From Candidatus Gastranaerophilales bacterium (GTDB lineage: Bacteria > Cyanobacteriota > Vampirovibrionia > Gastranaerophilales > Gastranaerophilaceae), in NCBI GenBank assembly GCA_017415185.1, contig JAFQHZ010000002.1, positions 1 through 34,984 of the forward strand: a stretch of 34,984 nt of DNA, given 5' to 3'. This document shows positions 7,492 through 15,640 of this stretch, piece after piece. The position numbers and the translations under genes are program-made. How positions within the stretch are numbered: the stretch's first letter is position 1; every line of letters begins with the position of its first letter. The notes below the pieces were generated by a model. The model saw only the letters and a list, made by a program, of their open reading frames with translations. It was not told where the DNA came from and made no database searches.

Positions 7492-8229
7492 CTAAACTAA
7501 TATCCAGGGTTTTTCTTCTTTTGCTATAATTACTTCCACTTTTGTTTTTGCAATTAATCCTTGCATTAAAGGTAAAATTGGTAATTCTGATTCAAAATGT
7601 CCGATGTCGATTACTGCAAAACCTTCTACTTCTAATGCTTTATGGAATTTGATGTCGCCTGTAATATAAACATCGACATCGTAATCTCTTAGTTTGTCTA
7701 TAAATGAACCACCTGCACCTGCGCAAATTGCAATATTTTTAACGATTTCAATGTTGTTCGGGTTGATTAATTTAACTTGTTCAAGGTTGAGTGTTTGCTT
7801 AACGTTTTGAATCAATTGTTCAAGGGCTAGTTCGTCTTTAAGGCAAACATTTTTCACATAGTTATCAATTGAAACGGGATTTTGAAAGCCTAAAACGCCG
7901 CATAATTGATCTGTTGTTGAACCGCTTGTTTTGTCGAGATTTGTGTGTGCGCTATATACGCAAATATTGTTTTTAATTGTGTCTGTGATTAAATCGTTAT
8001 CGATTTTTTTCATTGAATTGAAAATCATTGGATGATGCGTAATGATTAAATCGCAATCGTTTGTGATTGCTTGTTCTAGGACATCTCTTGTCATCGAAAG
8101 GGCAACAAGCACCTTGTTTGTGTAATCATGACCAAGATTAATTTGCCAACCTGAATTATCCCAAGGCTCTGCAAGTTCTAATGAAGCATATTTTTCAATT
8201 TTTGAAATAATATAATCTGTTTTAATCAC
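7492..8229 (-). CDS. NIF3/YbgI-family dinuclear metal protein
   Basis: The protein has the NIF3 signatures AEPWDNSGWQ (about residues 20-29), THHPMIF with the metal-binding His pair at 65-66, SAHTNLD (about 93-99), a GAGGSF loop, and the C-terminal GHFESE motif completing the dinuclear site. The length of 245 residues fits the short YbgI-type version. Family members form toroidal hexamers. The reaction is not settled, although some are annotated as GTP cyclohydrolase I type 2. The frame is open to 8256, but the GTG at 8229 has a perfect GGAGG seven bases upstream and gives the normal N-terminus, so I choose it. It overlaps the coaBC stop by 8 bp. Confidence 0.9.
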   Translation of the reverse strand: MIKTDYIISKIEKYASLELAEPWDNSGWQINLGHDYTNKVLVALSMTRDVLEQAITNDCDLIITHHPMIFNSMKKIDNDLITDTIKNNICVYSAHTNLDKTSGSTTDQLCGVLGFQNPVSIDNYVKNVCLKDELALEQLIQNVKQTLNLEQVKLINPNNIEIVKNIAICAGAGGSFIDKLRDYDVDVYITGDIKFHKALEVEGFAVIDIGHFESELPILPLMQGLIAKTKVEVIIAKEEKPWILV

Positions 8230-9400
8230 AAACAACCTCCAAGATTTTTTTTGCAATATTTTCTTTTGTATCTAAATCTATATCTATAATTTTACCACTT
8301 TTTTCAATTATTGTAACCTTGTTTTGGTTTGTGTTAAGTGCCGTTTTAACATCGTTTGCGATTATGTAGTCGAGATTTTTGTTTATAAGTTTGTTTTTTG
8401 CGCAATTTATTAAATCTTTGTCTGTTAAGCAAAAACCAATTATTTTTTGATTTTCTTTTTTGTTTTTTGCAATTGTTGCAACAACATCGGGATTTTTTGT
8501 TAATTTTAAACAAAAATCACCTTCGATTTCTTCTTTTGAAATTTTTGTTTCAGATTCGTTTTGCACTTTAAAATCACCAACTGCTGCTGCCATAATTAAA
8601 TAATCATAATCTTGATTTTGAAGCTGATTGAGCATTTCAATGGCTGAATTTACTTTTGTTGTTTTATAGTTTCTTTCAAGTTCAATTGTTGAAATTGCGT
8701 TCACTTCAAAACCAAAATAGTATGCCCAGTCTGCAATTGCTGTTCCCATTTTTCCTGATGAAGAATTTGTTATATAGCGAACTGAATCGATTTTTTCTTT
8801 TGTTCCGCCCATTGTCACAATAATTTTTTTAGAATTATTGTTTTTGTTTTGGTGTAAATTTCTTAATGTTTGATGATATATTAAATTAACATCTGCAAGT
8901 TTGCCTTTGCCTTCTGTTCCACAGGCTAAGAAGCCATTTTGAGGTTCAACAAAGTCGCAATTTAATTTTTTTAATTTTAAAATGTTTTCTTGAATAATTG
9001 GATTTTCCCACATTCCTGTGTTCATAGCAGGCGCAAACAAAATTGGCTTTTTGTATCCAAGATATGCGCAAAAAACACTTGTCAAAAGATTATCGGCTAT
9101 TCCTTGTGCGCATTTTGAAATCGTATTTGCGCTTGATGGTGCAATTACAAAAATATCCGTCCAAGTTGCAAGTGAAATGTGTTCAACATTGTCTCGGGGT
9201 TCAAATTGATTATAGAAACATTTATTTTCGCTTAATGTTTCTAGGACTAATGGCGAAACAAAATTGAGCGCATTTTTTGTTGTAACAATTTTGACATTGT
9301 AACCATTTTTTTTATAAAGTCTTATTAATTCATAGATTTTATACGCTGCAATTGATGAAGTTATTCCTATTAAAATATTTTTATTTAAGGAAGTATTCAT
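8222..9400 (-). CDS. coaBC: Bifunctional phosphopantothenoylcysteine decarboxylase / phosphopantothenate-cysteine ligase
   Basis: CoaBC adds cysteine to 4'-phosphopantothenate (CoaB, CTP-dependent) and then decarboxylates the product (CoaC, FMN-dependent) in CoA synthesis. The CoaC half (about residues 1-185) shows GITSSIAAYK, catalytic His74 in VEHISLA, PAMNTGMW at 124-131 and the active-site Cys160 in LACGTEGKG. The CoaB half starts at about 195 with IVTMGGTKEKID and NSSSGKMG, followed by AAAVGDFK, KNPDVVATI, GFCLTDKD and IIANDV. The frame is open to 9430, but the ATG at 9400 lies directly after the gmk stop, has AAGGA upstream and gives the expected start. The total of 392 aa matches the family. 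Confidence 0.95.
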   Translation of the reverse strand: MNTSLNKNILIGITSSIAAYKIYELIRLYKKNGYNVKIVTTKNALNFVSPLVLETLSENKCFYNQFEPRDNVEHISLATWTDIFVIAPSSANTISKCAQGIADNLLTSVFCAYLGYKKPILFAPAMNTGMWENPIIQENILKLKKLNCDFVEPQNGFLACGTEGKGKLADVNLIYHQTLRNLHQNKNNNSKKIIVTMGGTKEKIDSVRYITNSSSGKMGTAIADWAYYFGFEVNAISTIELERNYKTTKVNSAIEMLNQLQNQDYDYLIMAAAVGDFKVQNESETKISKEEIEGDFCLKLTKNPDVVATIAKNKKENQKIIGFCLTDKDLINCAKNKLINKNLDYIIANDVKTALNTNQNKVTIIEKSGKIIDIDLDTKENIAKKILEVVCD

Positions 9401-9401
9401 T

Positions 9402-9971
9402 TTAATTTGTTTCCTTGTTGTATATTTCAATTAATTCATCGACCGCTTTTTCGATGACATCGTTTTCAATTGTGTAGTGGAATTTGTCTGCGTTTTTTAA
9501 TTCTTCCTTTGCGGCTTCTAGCCTTTTTTGGATTGCTTCTTCTGTTTCAGTGTGTCGACCACGAAGCCTGTTTTCTAATTCATCAAATGTTGGGGGTTTG
9601 ATGAAAATTGTAACCGCATCAGGGCGTTTTTCCATAACCTGAAGTGCGCCTTGGAGTTCGATTTCAAGCAATACGCTTTTTCCTTGCGAAATTTTTTCAT
9701 CAACAAATTTTTTGTTTGTGCCGTAGTAATTTCCGCTATAACATGCGTGTTCAAGAAATTCGTCCTCTTGAATCATTTGTTCAAATTCGTTTTTTGAAAT
9801 AAAGAAATAATGCATTCCGTTAATTTCGCCATCTCGAGGGGCTCTTGTTGTGCAAGAAACAGAATAAACTATTTTGTTATTTACACGCTTAAAAAAGTCT
9901 GCAAGCATTGTGCCTTTGCCGACACCAGATGGACCAGTAAAAATTATTAATTTTGCTTTGTTCTTTGCCAT
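9402..9971 (-). CDS. gmk: Guanylate kinase
   Basis: Gmk phosphorylates GMP to GDP. The P-loop GPSGVGKGT is at residues 13-21, followed by the GMP-binding signatures VSCTTRAPRDGEINGMHYFF and FLEHACYSGNYYGT, and a helical lid with RLRGRHTE. The length of 189 aa is usual. The ATG is preceded by AGGAAG, and a TATAAT reads on the minus strand at 10006-10001. This makes gmk the probable first gene of the six-gene leftward operon ending in aroB. Confidence 0.96.
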   Translation of the reverse strand: MAKNKAKLIIFTGPSGVGKGTMLADFFKRVNNKIVYSVSCTTRAPRDGEINGMHYFFISKNEFEQMIQEDEFLEHACYSGNYYGTNKKFVDEKISQGKSVLLEIELQGALQVMEKRPDAVTIFIKPPTFDELENRLRGRHTETEEAIQKRLEAAKEELKNADKFHYTIENDVIEKAVDELIEIYNKETN

Positions 9972-10111
9972 ATTCTTCCTAATGGGTTTATTTTTTAATG
10001 ATTATACACTAAATTTGATTTTTAATAAATATTTACATTTGTTAATAATTCTATCAATTTTAAAAAGTATATAAACTTTATCTATTTAAGAGAGATTTGA
10101 GAGGATAAAAT

Positions 10112-10768
10112 ATGACAACTACACCTGTATTCACTTCATTTAATGGCAAACAATTTTTTGGCGATGAGTATTCAACCAGCACTTCAAGTTGGTGGAATGA
10201 TAATGATACTACAAATGTTTATGATTCTAATGGAAAAATTGTTTATTCTGAAACAACTGGAGAATCTTCAGAATTTGCTGAAACTTATACATACGATAGT
10301 GACGGTTTATTGTCTGAAAGAAGACATGATTGGTATGAATGCGGATTTGAATGTGACGATGAAAGACAACATTCTGTATATATAGAGCACTTTAATCAAC
10401 TTGGACAAAAGACAATGGCGACTCAGGATTATTGTAATGATGGTACTTTAGATTATGTTTATTATTATAATTACGATGATCAAGGAAGAATAACCATGGA
10501 GACTGTTGATGAAGGTAATAATGGTTTAGATTCCATTACTTATTTTAACTATAACGAAGACGGCTCTTATTCGCAATGGACTGATGCTAATATGAATGGC
10601 AAAAAAGACGAAGACGAATTGGCTACAATGCGAGATGCGGATGGGAATTATATTGCATCAGAAGATAAATTAAAAGATTCCCTTGCTCCGATTGAAGAAG
10701 TTGAGCAAAGAACGCAAGACTTTTTTGGTATAGTGAAAGATTTTTTTGCTGGAATTTTTAAAAAATAA
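10112..10768 (+). CDS. Unknown acidic repeat protein with EF-hand-like loops
   Basis: This is a 218-residue protein of no recognised family. GAGAGGA precedes the ATG. There is no N-terminal signal peptide. From about residue 35 to 180 it has irregular repeats with aromatic/acidic strands (YTYDSDGLL, YYNYDDQGR, YFNYNEDGS) similar to YD/RHS-type short strands. These alternate with Asp/Asn-rich loops (DYCNDGTLDYV, DEGNNGLDSI, DANMNGKKDEDE). The last loop fits an EF-hand calcium loop (D, N, N, K, D, E at positions 1, 3, 5, 7, 9, 12). The C-terminal 20 residues form a hydrophobic amphipathic helix (TQDFFGIVKDFFAGIFKK). I infer a calcium-binding protein that is possibly exported without a cleaved signal. 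Codon use is normal for the window. It stands alone between gmk and the terminator repeat. Confidence 0.7.
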   Translation: MTTTPVFTSFNGKQFFGDEYSTSTSSWWNDNDTTNVYDSNGKIVYSETTGESSEFAETYTYDSDGLLSERRHDWYECGFECDDERQHSVYIEHFNQLGQKTMATQDYCNDGTLDYVYYYNYDDQGRITMETVDEGNNGLDSITYFNYNEDGSYSQWTDANMNGKKDEDELATMRDADGNYIASEDKLKDSLAPIEEVEQRTQDFFGIVKDFFAGIFKK

Positions 10769-10785
10769 TTAAATAATAATAATTA

Positions 10786-10852
10786 AATTATTACGCAAAA
10801 ATGCCATCGCTCTACGCAATGGCATTTTGTGCTTCATTCTGGCTTGCGCTTT
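10786..10852. repeat. 67-bp direct repeat, copy 1
   Basis: This stretch matches 10932-10998 at an offset of 146 bp with two mismatches in 67 positions. Each copy carries the same terminator-like stem. This copy lies just after the 10112-10768 gene. Confidence 0.9.
10798..10828. terminator. Stem-loop terminator after the EF-hand-like gene
   Basis: AAAATGCCAT (10798-10807) and ATGGCATTTT (10819-10828) form a perfect 10-bp stem with an 11-nt loop. The stem ends in T runs on both strands, so it could end transcription in either direction. Confidence 0.7.
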
Positions 10853-10931
10853 GGCTCCTGTGGGTATCTCGTAAAAATTTACTATCACTTCGTTGTCGTA
10901 AATTTTACTCGATTATCCTACGTCGCCTATC
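10853..10931. repeat. Spacer between the two 67-bp copies, containing an inverted repeat
   Basis: GTAAAAATTTAC near 10871-10882 and GTAAATTTTAC near 10898-10908 are inverted arms with one bulge. The block begins GCTCCTGTG (10854-10862) and ends CTACGTCGCC (10918-10927). The same two boundary words frame a different hairpin at 23978-24009, suggesting a dispersed non-coding element family. Confidence 0.5.
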
Positions 10932-10998
10932 AATTATTACGCAAAAATGCCATCGCTCAACGCAATGGCATTTTATGCTTCATTCTGGCTTGCGCTTT
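10932..10998. repeat. 67-bp direct repeat, copy 2
   Basis: Second copy of the repeat at 10786-10852. Its last two bases fall inside the rpoD stop codon (10997-10999). Confidence 0.9.
10944..10974. terminator. Stem-loop terminator after rpoD
   Basis: The same 10-bp stem as copy 1 (10944-10953 with 10965-10974). On the minus strand it is followed by TTTTT and lies 23 bases after the rpoD stop, so it is the likely end of the dnaG-rpoD transcript. Confidence 0.7.
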
Positions 10999-12070
10999 AT
11001 ACTTCGACATATTCTTTTAAACGTTTAGAACGATTTGGATGACGAAGTTTTCTTAAAGCTTTTGCTTCAATTTGACGAATTCTTTCGCGAGTTACGCCAA
11101 ATAATTGTCCAACTTCTTCTAATGTTCTTTGTCTACCGTCATCCATGCCAAAGCGCAATCTTAAAACATCACGTTCTCTTGGAGATAAAGAACCTAAAAC
11201 TTCTGCTAAGTCTTCTCTTAAAAGTTCATGTGCAACGGTTTTAACAGGAGCATCGGCGTCTTTGTCTTCGATGAAATCTCCAAGTCTTGAATCTTCTTCT
11301 TTTCCGATAGGAGTTTCAAGTGATAATGGTTCTTGAGCAACTTTGATGATTTCTCTTAATTTATTAATAGAAATCCCCATTTCTGCTGATAATTCTTCTT
11401 CAGATGGTTTTCTTGCTAGCTCTTGAGCTAATTTTCTTGTAACTTTTTTAAGTTTGTTGATTGTTTCAACCATGTGAACTGGAATTCTGATTGTTCTTGC
11501 TTGGTCGGCAATTGCACGAGTGATTGCTTGTCTAATCCACCAAGTTGCATAAGTTGAAAATTTGTAACCTCTTTCGTGGTCGAATTTTTCAGCAGCTCTG
11601 ATTAAGCCTAGGTTGCCTTCTTGGATAAGGTCTAAGAAAAGCATACCTCTTCCAACATATTTTTTGGCAATTGAAACAACTAAACGCAAGTTTGCTTGAA
11701 CAAGTTTTCTTTTTGCAACTGCGCCAGAATTTCCGCCAGCAACAATTTTTCTTGCTAAATCGATTTCTTCGTCAGCAGTTAAAAGTTTAATTCTGCCGAT
11801 TTCTCTTAAATACATTCTAACTGGGTCGTCTACTGAAATACCTCTTGGAACAGAGATATCATTCTCGTCTTGAGAATCTTCTTCGTCGTGATGGTCAAAA
11901 AAAGTTGACACAGAAGATGTTTCAACTGTGGTAACACCTTGAGTTCTCATAATGTTTGAGATGTTATCGGTTTCAAGGCCTGTGCCTTCGAAGTATTCAT
12001 CTTCTTCTATCATTTCCGATTTATCTAAAACACTGATTGTTGAACTTTCTGGATTTCTTTTTCTGCTCAT
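10997..12070 (-). CDS. rpoD: Primary RNA polymerase sigma factor (RpoD/SigA)
   Basis: This is the housekeeping sigma-70 factor. Region 1.2 begins at [21 protein letters not shown]. Region 2 has [24 protein letters not shown] and [20 protein letters not shown] (the -10 recognition helix). Region 3 follows ([13 protein letters not shown]). Region 4 ends with [20 protein letters not shown] (the -35 recognition helix). Region 1.1 is replaced by a short acidic stretch of about 75 residues. A TTG at 12085 could add five residues, but GGAG overlaps it and serves the ATG at 12070, which I use (357 aa). It follows dnaG by 18 bases, the common dnaG-rpoD arrangement. Confidence 0.97.
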   Translation of the reverse strand: MSRKRNPESSTISVLDKSEMIEEDEYFEGTGLETDNISNIMRTQGVTTVETSSVSTFFDHHDEEDSQDENDISVPRGISVDDPVRMYLREIGRIKLLTADEEIDLARKIVAGGNSGAVAKRKLVQANLRLVVSIAKKYVGRGMLFLDLIQEGNLGLIRAAEKFDHERGYKFSTYATWWIRQAITRAIADQARTIRIPVHMVETINKLKKVTRKLAQELARKPSEEELSAEMGISINKLREIIKVAQEPLSLETPIGKEEDSRLGDFIEDKDADAPVKTVAHELLREDLAEVLGSLSPRERDVLRLRFGMDDGRQRTLEEVGQLFGVTRERIRQIEAKALRKLRHPNRSKRLKEYVEV

Positions 12071-12088
12071 TAATTTATTCTCCAATCT

Positions 12089-13948
12089 TTATTGATTTTT
12101 TAGTTCTTGAAATATTTTTGTTGAAATTTGAAGCTTTTCTTCAGCAGACAAGTTTTCATTTTTCAACAATTTTTTGAGTTCATTTCTCTTTTGTTGTTCA
12201 TTCAGCTTATTTAATCTTGATATAGTTTCATCTATCGCCTTTTTATAATCCTCATGGGATAAGTTGTTAAATACTTGCGAAGAAAAAATATTGTCTGAGA
12301 TTTTCTTTTGAATGTGCTGTTCATTATAAAACTCGAGAAAAAGTTTTTTTGCTAATTCATTAACATTATTTACCTCATAAAAATTTTTGTCAATGGAATC
12401 AAGTATTTTGGTGTTGTCCTCGTTTTGACACTTATAGCTTGAAGCTTTTTCTTTGAAGTAGTTTCTTTTTTCTATGCTATCGGCTGCAAAAGCAAGTTTC
12501 AAAAGGTTTTCTTCCATCAAATCAAATTGATTATCAGATGTCACTTTTTTAATATTAAGATGTTTTTCGTCATTTACTTGTAAAACTTCAAAATCTTCAC
12601 TTTGTTTATTTTGAATTTGCGTTTTTAAATTATTTATCGAAACATCTAATTTAAAAGAAGCAACTTTAATATATTCGTCCAAAATCACTGGATTTTTAAT
12701 TTGACACAAAATATCAGCAATTTGGATGACATATTGACTTTTTTCTTGAGGAGATAATTTTCCTTCAATCGATGAATAGATTTTATCTAATTGATAATCA
12801 AGCAATAATGGCGCTTTTGCCACTTTTTTTAAATATTCTTCACCTCCAAACTCACGAATAAATTCATCAGGGTCCTTGCCTTCAATTTCTGATACAACTC
12901 TTATTTCGCACACATTGTCGTTATTATTATAATTTGAGTCGTATTGTTTTATATCGCCAAGTGCATTAAATATGTTTTTAATTACTTCTGCGCCGTGCTC
13001 AATTGCTTTTTTGCCGGCTGAATCCGTATCAAAGGCAAGAAATATTTTTCTTGATTGATTTAGCCTGCTAATAAGTTTAATATGTTGAGGAGTTAGCGCT
13101 GTTCCGCATGTTGCAACAGCATTTTCAACACCGCCAAGATGTGCGGAAATTACATCAAAATAGCCTTCCATAAAAATTGTGCCATTTTCTTTAATGCTTT
13201 CTTTAGCTCTATTTAAACCAAATAAAACAGAGCTTTTGTTGTATATAATGCTTTCAGGTGAATTGATATATTTTGGCATTTGCCCTTCTAAAATAGCACG
13301 AGCGCCAAAAGCAATTGTGTTAGAATTTATATCTTTAATCGGAATTATGATTCTGTTTTTAAATCTGTCTAAATAATTTCCTTCTTTTTCATATACTAGA
13401 CCAGCATTAAGTAATTCTTTGATTGTGAAACCAAGTCCTGTTAGATAATTTTTTAATTCAAAATTTCCTTTAGGGGCAAGTCCTAGTGAAAATTTAGAAA
13501 TTGCAACTTCGTTTATTCCTCTTTTTTCAAGATATTCTAAAGCCTTTTGGTTTGATTCTAGATTTTGTTTGAAGAATTTTGTCGCTAATTCCATTGCATC
13601 ATAGAGTCTTTCTTTTTCGGCTCTAAAATTTGCTGAATCTTTTGAGCTTTTTTTTGGTAATTCTATTCCTAAAATTGATGCTTGTTCTTCAATTACTTCT
13701 GAAAATGTTTGGTTTGTAATTTTTTCTAAAAATGATATAACGTCTCCAGCTTCACCACAACCAAAACATTTAAAAATTTGCTTGTTGCCTGATACAACAA
13801 AAGATGGCGTTTTTTCATTGTGAAATGGACAAATACCTTGGTAATTGCTGCCTGTTTTTTTCAGCACAACATACTTGGATACGACATCTACTATATCCAA
13901 CTTTTCCTTAATTTGTTCGACTGCTTGCTGATATGAAATTTCCGACAT
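12089..13948 (-). CDS. dnaG: DNA primase
   Basis: DnaG makes RNA primers at the replication fork. The N-terminal CHC2 zinc domain has Cys40, His43, Cys61 and Cys64 (CPFHNEKTPSF and KCFGCGEAGD). The catalytic core includes YLEKRGI and the TOPRIM metal motifs in FMEGYFDVISAH and AFDTDSAGKKA, followed by DPDEFI. The C-terminal third (about 430-619) is Lys/Glu/Asn-rich and helical, consistent with a diverged helicase-binding domain. The length of 619 aa is normal. It heads a two-gene operon with rpoD. An extended -10-like TGTTATAC lies upstream on the minus strand near 13980. Confidence 0.96.
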   Translation of the reverse strand: MSEISYQQAVEQIKEKLDIVDVVSKYVVLKKTGSNYQGICPFHNEKTPSFVVSGNKQIFKCFGCGEAGDVISFLEKITNQTFSEVIEEQASILGIELPKKSSKDSANFRAEKERLYDAMELATKFFKQNLESNQKALEYLEKRGINEVAISKFSLGLAPKGNFELKNYLTGLGFTIKELLNAGLVYEKEGNYLDRFKNRIIIPIKDINSNTIAFGARAILEGQMPKYINSPESIIYNKSSVLFGLNRAKESIKENGTIFMEGYFDVISAHLGGVENAVATCGTALTPQHIKLISRLNQSRKIFLAFDTDSAGKKAIEHGAEVIKNIFNALGDIKQYDSNYNNNDNVCEIRVVSEIEGKDPDEFIREFGGEEYLKKVAKAPLLLDYQLDKIYSSIEGKLSPQEKSQYVIQIADILCQIKNPVILDEYIKVASFKLDVSINNLKTQIQNKQSEDFEVLQVNDEKHLNIKKVTSDNQFDLMEENLLKLAFAADSIEKRNYFKEKASSYKCQNEDNTKILDSIDKNFYEVNNVNELAKKLFLEFYNEQHIQKKISDNIFSSQVFNNLSHEDYKKAIDETISRLNKLNEQQKRNELKKLLKNENLSAEEKLQISTKIFQELKNQ

Positions 13949-14022
13949 TCTCTTTAAGATAAACTCTATTCTTTATTGGTATAACACCTAATTAGCATGA
14001 CTTGAAGAGTATTAAAGCAAAA

Positions 14023-14042
14023 AGTTTACAAGAGTTTACAAG
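14023..14042. repeat. Tandem 10-bp direct repeat in the dnaG / HEAT-gene intergenic region
   Basis: AGTTTACAAG occurs twice head to tail (14023-14032 and 14033-14042) between the divergent starts of dnaG and the HEAT-repeat gene. One helical turn of spacing would suit a dimeric regulator, but no regulator is identified. Confidence 0.5.
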
Positions 14043-14088
14043 TCTTGGTGTTTGTGTTTAAATTTTCGTGGGGATTGAAGTTAAAAAA

Positions 14089-14994
14089 ATGGATAAAGTT
14101 TTATCGAAAGATATAATTTCATACATTGAAAAAGAGATAAAAAAGAGTGATAATTCTGCGGTTTTTTTCAAAAAAATCAAAGAAAAATATCGTGCAATCG
14201 ATGTTGCTCTTATTTGTAACTATCTTCTTGAAAATTCGGATGATGAAAAGCTTTTAGATATTACAATAAGAGAAATTAAAAATAATAAATATAGACAAAA
14301 TTTTGATTCTCTTTTGAATTTTATTAAAAATTCTTCGTTTGATAATTTAAGAGCTTTGGCAATTAAAACAATTTGTGTTTATAAAGATTCGAAGGCTGTC
14401 GGCGTTCTTTTGGAATGTTTGCAAAATAAAAATTCTAATTACAAAGTTCGTTTTTGCGCAGCAGACGCCTTGGGAAAAATTGGCGGAAAAAATACGTTTG
14501 AAGCTTTGACTTATGTTGTTTGTGATGAAGAAGAAAAATCTGCTTATGTTAAAGAATCTGCCGTTGTTGCTCTTGGCAATTTAGGAGACAAAAGAGCAAT
14601 TGATGTTTTTTCTTCTATTATGTCTAGCAAGCAGATATTTCTTGAAAAATTTTCTTTTTTAAAGGAAAGAGTTGTTGAAGCTTTATCAAAATTAAATTTA
14701 AAAGATGCAAAATCGATGGAAATTTTAAAAAAATCTTTATTAGAATCTTCTCCTCGAATTAGAATTAGCGCTATTGAAGCAATTATGAATATTGAAGTTA
14801 AAGAAAGTTATGAATTAATTTATGAAAGATTGCTTCATGATGACGATTTTGAAGTTCGAAAAAATGCCTTAATTGCGCTTTATAATCTTTCAGATAGAAA
14901 TATTTTGGATGAAGTTAATCAAGGGGATTTTCCTTTTGAATTGAAAATGGTTGCTCAGGAGTTAATTGACGAATATGAGGGCGATGATGAGTAG
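14089..14994 (+). CDS. HEAT-repeat protein
   Basis: This 301-residue cytoplasmic protein has HEAT/PBS-lyase-type helical repeats. Visible units include VRFCAADALGKIGGKNTFEA, VKESAVVALGNLGDKRAIDV, RIRISAIEAIMNIEVKESYE and VRKNALIALYNLSDRNILDE, spanning about residues 100-285. The first 90 residues are helical without clear repeats. Such proteins are usually binding scaffolds, and in cyanobacteria relatives act in phycobilin attachment, but no catalytic residues for that can be claimed here. A GTG at 14068 is in frame but lacks a ribosome-binding site. The ATG at 14089 has GGGGA/GAAG upstream. It heads a four-gene overlapping operon and overlaps queC by 8 bp. Confidence 0.8.
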   Translation: MDKVLSKDIISYIEKEIKKSDNSAVFFKKIKEKYRAIDVALICNYLLENSDDEKLLDITIREIKNNKYRQNFDSLLNFIKNSSFDNLRALAIKTICVYKDSKAVGVLLECLQNKNSNYKVRFCAADALGKIGGKNTFEALTYVVCDEEEKSAYVKESAVVALGNLGDKRAIDVFSSIMSSKQIFLEKFSFLKERVVEALSKLNLKDAKSMEILKKSLLESSPRIRISAIEAIMNIEVKESYELIYERLLHDDDFEVRKNALIALYNLSDRNILDEVNQGDFPFELKMVAQELIDEYEGDDE

Positions 14995-15640
14995 CGCAAT
15001 TGTTCTTTTGTCGGGCGGTTTGGATAGTTTTGTTGCGCTTGATATTTCAATTAAAAAGTTTAATAGCGTTTCTACTATATTTTTTGATTATGGTCAAAAA
15101 GCTTATGAAGAAGAAAAAAAGGCGGTTGAAAACATAATTAAAAAATATTCTTTAAAAAATCACGAAATAAAATTACCCTTTTTAAAAGATATTACCTCTA
15201 ATTCTTTAATTTTAGAGGATAAAAACGAATTTAATGATTTAAAATCTGTTTGGATTCCAAACCGAAATGGTCTATTTTTAAATATCGCTGCTTCATATTG
15301 CGACTCTTTCGGATATGATTTTATTGTTTTTGGCGCAAACAAAGACGAAAGCACCTCTTTTAGCGATAATCGACAAGGTTTTGTTGAAGTGATTAACGAA
15401 TGTTTCAAATATTCGACCTTGCAAAAGCCAAAAGTTTTTGCGCCTTGTGTTGAAATGAATAAAACTGATTTGGTTAATTATATAATTGATAACAATTTGG
15501 ATATAAAATTAATTAAAAGCTGTTATCAAAATATTAAAACAACAAATAAAAAACATTGCGGCAAATGCATGTCTTGCAAGTTTTTGTATGATGCAATTTT
15601 AAACAGTAAAAAACCCGAATTAATAAAGGAAATATTCTAA
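14987..15640 (+). CDS. queC: 7-cyano-7-deazaguanine (preQ0) synthase
   Basis: QueC converts 7-carboxy-7-deazaguanine to preQ0 with ATP and ammonia in queuosine synthesis. The PP-loop LLSGGLDSF lies at about residues 6-14. PNRNGLFLNIAASY and FGANKDESTSFSDNRQGF are the family substrate region (usually Y-P-D-C-R, here F-S-D-N-R). The C-terminal zinc cluster is visible as SCYQN followed by HCGKCMSC. At 217 aa it has the usual length. The ATG at 14987 has GAGG six bases upstream, and longer in-frame starts would run further into the HEAT gene. No queD, queE or queF is in this window. Confidence 0.9.
   Translation: MSSAIVLLSGGLDSFVALDISIKKFNSVSTIFFDYGQKAYEEEKKAVENIIKKYSLKNHEIKLPFLKDITSNSLILEDKNEFNDLKSVWIPNRNGLFLNIAASYCDSFGYDFIVFGANKDESTSFSDNRQGFVEVINECFKYSTLQKPKVFAPCVEMNKTDLVNYIIDNNLDIKLIKSCYQNIKTTNKKHCGKCMSCKFLYDAILNSKKPELIKEIF

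Noticed and set aside
10801-11028. Plus-strand frames of 63-75 codons across the 67-bp repeats
   Set aside because: They begin inside the terminator stem, run into rpoD antisense, and owe their similarity to the duplicated repeat.
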